Source: Acidobacteriota bacterium (GTDB lineage: Bacteria; Acidobacteriota; Terriglobia; UBA7540). Taken from it: a DNA stretch of 5,712 nucleotides. The stretch is taken from positions 1,524-7,235 of the forward strand of contig PMYF01000548.1 in assembly GCA_003171295.1 (NCBI GenBank), read 5' to 3'. Positions 5,695-5,712 of the stretch are shown in pieces. The notes under the pieces were generated by a model that was not told the DNA's origin, ran no database searches, and was given only the letters and a program-made list of their open reading frames with translations. Within the stretch, counting starts at the first letter, position 1. Every line of letters starts with the position of its first letter. Made by a program: the position numbers and the translations under genes.

Positions 5695-5712
5695 GTCATT
5701 CCCGCGAAAGCG
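5695..5712. repeat. Left half of a dispersed palindromic repeat (REP/dRS3-like), cut by the window edge
   Basis: The last 18 bases, GTCATTCCCGCGAAAGCG, match the first half of a widespread bacterial palindrome. In that palindrome ATTCCCGC, a GAAA loop and GCGGGAAT form a hairpin (the Neisseria dRS3 core and similar REP-like elements). The CGC-GAAA-GCG part of the stem is already visible; the remaining GGAAT arm would lie just outside the window. Recognition is from memory of the motif, not from a search. Confidence 0.5.

Larger units (their letters stand above)
5435..5712. other. Non-coding region upstream of the operon
   Basis: About 280 bases without a supported gene on either strand. Minus-strand frames entering from the right edge end quickly: two stop within about 30 bases, and the third stops near 5614 with no recognisable family sequence. 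The region contains the candidate promoter, the leader duplication, the bulged dyad, the GC dyad cluster and the edge palindrome listed separately. A lone TTGACA on the minus strand (5613-5608) has no matching -10 box. Confidence 0.6.

Noticed and set aside
1..5712. CRISPR array, tRNA or rRNA gene
   Set aside because: No regularly spaced repeats and no RNA-gene consensus were seen on either strand.

Overview
The window carries six genes, all on the minus strand, packed head to tail from about 5434 down to the left edge. Every intergenic spacing except one is an overlap or about 10 bases, so it reads as one operon with a leader and upstream region at 5435-5712. Nothing convincing is coded on the plus strand. 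The base composition is GC-rich but not extreme. The combination of a GldA/NosF-type ABC exporter, membrane-anchored TPR proteins, an Aur1-like PAP2 protein and a TMTC-like GT-C glycosyltransferase fits a Gram-negative soil or environmental lineage such as Acidobacteriota. That assignment is an inference from gene types, not a phylogenetic result.

In transcription order: (1) an ABC transporter ATPase (5434-4466); (2) its ABC-2 type permease (4455-3682); (3) a one-pass membrane protein with TPR-like helices and a C-terminal segment resembling the tail of type II secretion pseudopilins (3682-2777); (4) after a 98-base gap, a two-pass membrane protein with TPRs (2678-1929, GTG start); (5) a polytopic PAP2/Aur1-like phosphatase or phosphotransferase (1939-905); (6) the N-terminal 302 codons of a TMTC-like GT-C glycosyltransferase (908 to the window edge), which continues beyond base 1. 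Gene 6 has no stop inside the window. It was found by reading the frame from the ATG that overlaps the PAP2 stop codon, and it is open all the way to base 1.

Working hypothesis: the first half (ATPase, permease, TPR anchor) is a membrane export or remodelling complex. The second half (TPR anchor, PAP2, GT-C enzyme) handles polyprenyl-linked or phospholipid-linked intermediates and glycosylation on the outer face of the inner membrane. Joining these into one envelope glycosylation/export system is inference from gene order only.

The non-coding right end (5435-5712) holds a perfect TATAAT -10 box facing the operon, a bulged dyad over its upstream half, a short imperfect tandem duplication in the leader, a cluster of GC-rich dyads, and at the extreme edge the first half of what looks like a dispersed palindromic repeat (REP/dRS3-like) cut by the window boundary. 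A second cluster of strong, mutually exclusive dyads lies inside the first 25 codons of the glycosyltransferase gene.
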